DNA from: Porogramme epimiltina
Lineage: Eukaryota > Basidiomycota > Agaricomycetes > Polyporales > Polyporaceae
NCBI GenBank assembly: GCA_900155495.1
Contig: FTLJ01000143.1
Location: forward strand, 1-20,899
Direction of reading: 5' to 3'
DNA length: 20,899 nt
Shown here: positions 18,854 to 20,899 of the stretch, piece after piece
Layout: each line of letters opens with the position of its first letter
Numbering within the stretch: the stretch's first letter is position 1
Program-made: the position numbers and the translations under genes
Notes under the pieces: model-generated
What the model saw: the letters and a program-made list of their open reading frames with translations, nothing else
What the model was told of the DNA's origin: nothing
Database searches by the model: none

Positions 18854-19640
18854 ATGGCCTCTCACCCTTCCTACTCTTGGGGCACCGTCTCCGCCGAGCC
18901 TGCCACGACATACCCCGAAGGGTACGATCCGGCATGGCGGTGGTCTGCCTGGCGTCTCCCTCCCCCAAAACCGTTCCCGCCCGTCACCACCCCCGGCCCG
19001 TACCCAAATCCACTCGATCCCCTCAGCGCGGGGATCTCTCGTCAAGATCGCCTGGAGATGGAAGTGCCGGGAGATGAAGTGGAGGTGGTTTTCGGGGACG
19101 CGATGCTCCGCAAACTCTCGCCCGTGGAACCAGTACGTCCCTTTCCGTCACCGCCCCTTTCTCGCAGATGGACCTTTGCGCTGTAGGTCGGCCAAGGTAC
19201 TCATCACACTCCGCTATTACCAGGCCGTCATCGAGAGGTACCTGGTGAACTGGCACCAAACCACTGTCCTCGCGCAGGAGTGGTTGGACCTCCATCTCGA
19301 ACAACCTTGGGATATTTCCAAGATGCGGGCCAACCGGGAGGCGTACGCCGAATGCTTGGCGGAGGGTCACCGGATTGATGTCGAAGTTGGTGCGCAAATC
19401 AAACGGCGATACGAAGACAGCTGGAACGACCTTCAGTCGTGGCTCCCACCCCCCGATCCCCGACCGCCATTGCACCTTCTCCGCGACCCTGGCGAGGACG
19501 CACCGGCTGACCAGCGGGACTGTGTGTTGCGGACTCAGAACGCGATGCTTCGGATGTCGGATTTCATGGAGCGCCTGGCGGACGGGATGGACATGGGCGA
19601 CTGCGACGGTGTGGGAAATCACTGGTTCCGGTCGTTGTAA
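18854..19640 (+). CDS. Orphan Pro/Trp-rich protein, paralogue B of a tandem pair
   Basis: Exons 18854-19132 and 19197-19640, with a 64-bp GTACGT...CAAG intron at the same position as in paralogue A, give 240 aa. By eye it is roughly 55-60% identical to A. The best-kept blocks are TYPEGYDPAW, PPPKPFPPVTTPGPYPNP, PGDEVEVV, KLSPVEP, LVNWH, TTVLAQEW, PWDISKMRANRE and WNDLQS. Differences include a four-residue deletion near the N-terminus and a shorter acidic tail (DMGDCDGVGNHWFRSL). Both copies keep open frames and splice sites after considerable divergence, which argues that both are, or recently were, functional. The second exon has ATC where copy A has ATG, so exon 2 is not a separate gene. 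No known domain was recognised. Confidence 0.72.
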
Positions 19641-20388
19641 CGGTACACTCGTATTTATTAATGGTCGTGTCTCATGCGTGGCATTCCCACTTGTGTTGCC
19701 CTTGTTGCCAACGATCTCTGGTCGAAAGGTCTATATACCCCCGGCCATTCGCATCAGTTGTGATGAAATGCGAGGTACCTGTCCACTATTCCGCGGTGAG
19801 TAACATTTGGGCTATCCCGTGAACCGCTTGCTGGTGCATGGGGCCATTTGATTCCAGATACCGTTCCTGTGACTCGCCTTGGGCGGTCAATTCGAAATAC
19901 GGGTATACCGGGATTCCCGTTCACCATATGAGGCCCGACTAAGACCGCTTTGACCGGATCCGATAACCACTCAATGCAGACACTGGGAGTGGTGATCGTC
20001 CAAACCATGAGTCCAATCATGTCCTGGGTCACGGCCCAGATCCTTCGCCTCGGCCAAACGCCTGCTAACCGTATGGCGTATAAAAGTAATTTTGTGAAGG
20101 CCTCTGCATCCGACAATCACCCCTCATTACTATCAACACATTGTCATATTGGGATCAGATGTTAAGCTCTCATGCGGAATCGGAATCATATCGATTTCCG
20201 CAGGCCGCAAGTGCTACATGAACGAACCTCGCCGTCACGGATATGCGAAACATGACAGTCGGGATAAGCGAATTCCCGTACCAAATCCGCAGATTCTATA
20301 CGGTATCCCCCAGTCCACTCTGCTCGGCGTAGGAGCCTACTACTGGCCTAAGACGGTCCCCGGAAAGATGCGTCAAGTCTGCGGGGAA

Positions 20389-20537
20389 GCACAACCCGCA
20401 ATAAGGTTATGATGTTGGCCTGCGGAGAAGCCAGGGCACTGTGGCCCGGAATACTGCGTCTCCGCGGTCCATCGGAGTACGTGGCCTCCACGTTTGACAG
20501 GTGTGGCACAACCCACAATAAGGTTATGATGTTGGCC
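20389..20537 (+). repeat. Pair of 32-bp direct repeats
   Basis: 20389-20420 and 20506-20537 are identical except for one G/A difference (GCACAACCCGCAATAAGG versus GCACAACCCACAATAAGG, then TTATGATGTTGGCC in both). They are 117 bp apart. The near identity stands out against the diverged repeats around it. Confidence 0.85.
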
Positions 20538-20569
20538 CCTAACATAACCTAAAGCAGTCCTTCATGTTG

Positions 20570-20596
20570 TAGTATTCAGGACTTCCGGTATTCCAG
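20570..20596 (+). repeat. Satellite relic
   Basis: AGTATTCAG followed by TTCCGGTATTCC matches the distal part of the 180-bp monomer (AAGTATTCAGTG and TCTCCGGTATTC) with the spacer between them deleted. Confidence 0.4.
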
Positions 20597-20718
20597 ATTA
20601 GATTAGATCGGAATACTTACCTTCCTTTTGTATCCCGGGTTATCACCTTTTCCCGCATCGGATAGCGCCTTACTCACCGCACTTCTATTGGACGCTCTCT
20701 GTATCCCGATAGCTTACT

Positions 20719-20899
20719 GCTTCGCATCCACGCGAACAGACTGAGGTAAGGCCTATACCTACGTTCCTTCGATTCCCTGTCACTCATATCATCGCCTAGA
20801 CCACTCTGCTTTCTGCTCCGTGTCTAGGTACAGTACTATCCAATTCAGCTGTTGCTTCGTATCCACGCGCACAGACTGAGACCACTCCGCTTTCTCCTC
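20719..20899 (+). repeat. Degenerate direct repeat running off the right edge
   Basis: GCTTCGCATCCACGCGAAC with AGACTGAG (20719-20745) recurs at 20854-20880 as GCTTCGTATCCACGCGCAC with AGACTGAG. ACCACTCTGCTTTCTGCTCC (20799-20818) recurs at 20881-20899 as ACCACTCCGCTTTCTCCTC. The second copy lacks the segment between the two blocks. The repeat may continue beyond the window. Confidence 0.7.

Larger units (their letters stand above)
18559..19961 (+). repeat. Duplicated gene cassette, copy 2
   Basis: Homologous to 16857-18311 across promoter, gene and 3' flank. Its 3' part includes GAAATGCGAGGTACC, then CCACTATTCCGCGGTGAGTAAC (19764-19803, split by a short gap), which also resembles the GAAATGCGAA and GCGGAGAGCCAT blocks of the satellite. 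The cassette and the satellite therefore appear to share sequence. Confidence 0.8.
19962..20899. other. Right-hand repeat-rich end, no supported gene
   Basis: A TATA-like CGTATAAAAG (about 20078-20087) precedes a C/A-rich leader, but no convincing coding exon follows. The rest is short direct repeats (20389-20537; 20719-20899) and a satellite relic near 20570. A gene starting here and continuing beyond the window cannot be excluded. Confidence 0.4.

Noticed and set aside
20149..20412. Short frame of 87 codons preceded by a TATA-like box
   Set aside because: It does not begin with ATG, overlaps a direct repeat, and its product is not recognisable. A gene extending beyond the window remains possible but unsupported.
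1..20899. tRNA, rRNA, telomeric arrays and transposase or reverse-transcriptase genes
   Set aside because: No tRNA-like box pairs, no TTAGGG arrays and no frames with transposase or RT motifs were seen on either strand.

Overview
This window looks like nuclear DNA from a filamentous basidiomycete, probably an Agaricomycete. The coding half is GC-rich, and its genes are broken by many short introns (about 49-75 bp) with GT...AG borders. The protein families present (fungal tetraspanin, a Ser-type fungal GST, an ENA-type P-type ATPase, a DUF3292 protein) are fungal. No bacterial operons, rRNA, tRNA or CRISPR were seen.

Left half (1-12.3 kb), gene-dense. A tetraspanin-like gene on the minus strand runs off the left edge and carries an in-frame TGA where a Trp is expected. 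It faces a weak candidate for a small spliced membrane protein (1136-1690) across a promoter region that holds a strong inverted repeat and a TATA box. Next come a four-exon glutathione S-transferase (1890-2780), a 14-exon ENA Na+/K+-exporting ATPase of 1065 aa (3340-7247) with a cluster of PacC/Rim101-type GCCAAG sites upstream, an intronless multi-pass membrane protein (7846-9105), and a six-exon DUF3292 protein (9576-12294). The DUF3292 gene appears to use a GC-AG intron and is flanked by two TGACGTCA palindromes.

Right half (12.3-20.9 kb), gene-poor and repeat-structured. After a 2-kb stretch with no convincing gene there is a 34-bp minisatellite (four copies). A diverged head-to-tail satellite of about 180 bp follows (about 14.77-16.76 kb), whose monomers carry a palindromic GCTCGGCCGAGC core. 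Then come two tandem copies of a roughly 1.4-kb cassette, each with one two-exon gene (248 aa at 17165-17973; 240 aa at 18854-19640) of an unrecognised Pro/Trp-rich family. The copies share intron position, a CCACGTGG box and flanks, and satellite cores lie between and after them. The right end holds further degenerate direct repeats.

The ENA pump and its candidate pH-responsive promoter are the clearest functional unit (salt and alkaline-pH tolerance). The most novel material is the palindromic 180-bp satellite and the duplicated orphan-gene cassette embedded in it. All gene models come from reading splice signals and frames by eye. Family names come from recognising motifs, not from database searches.
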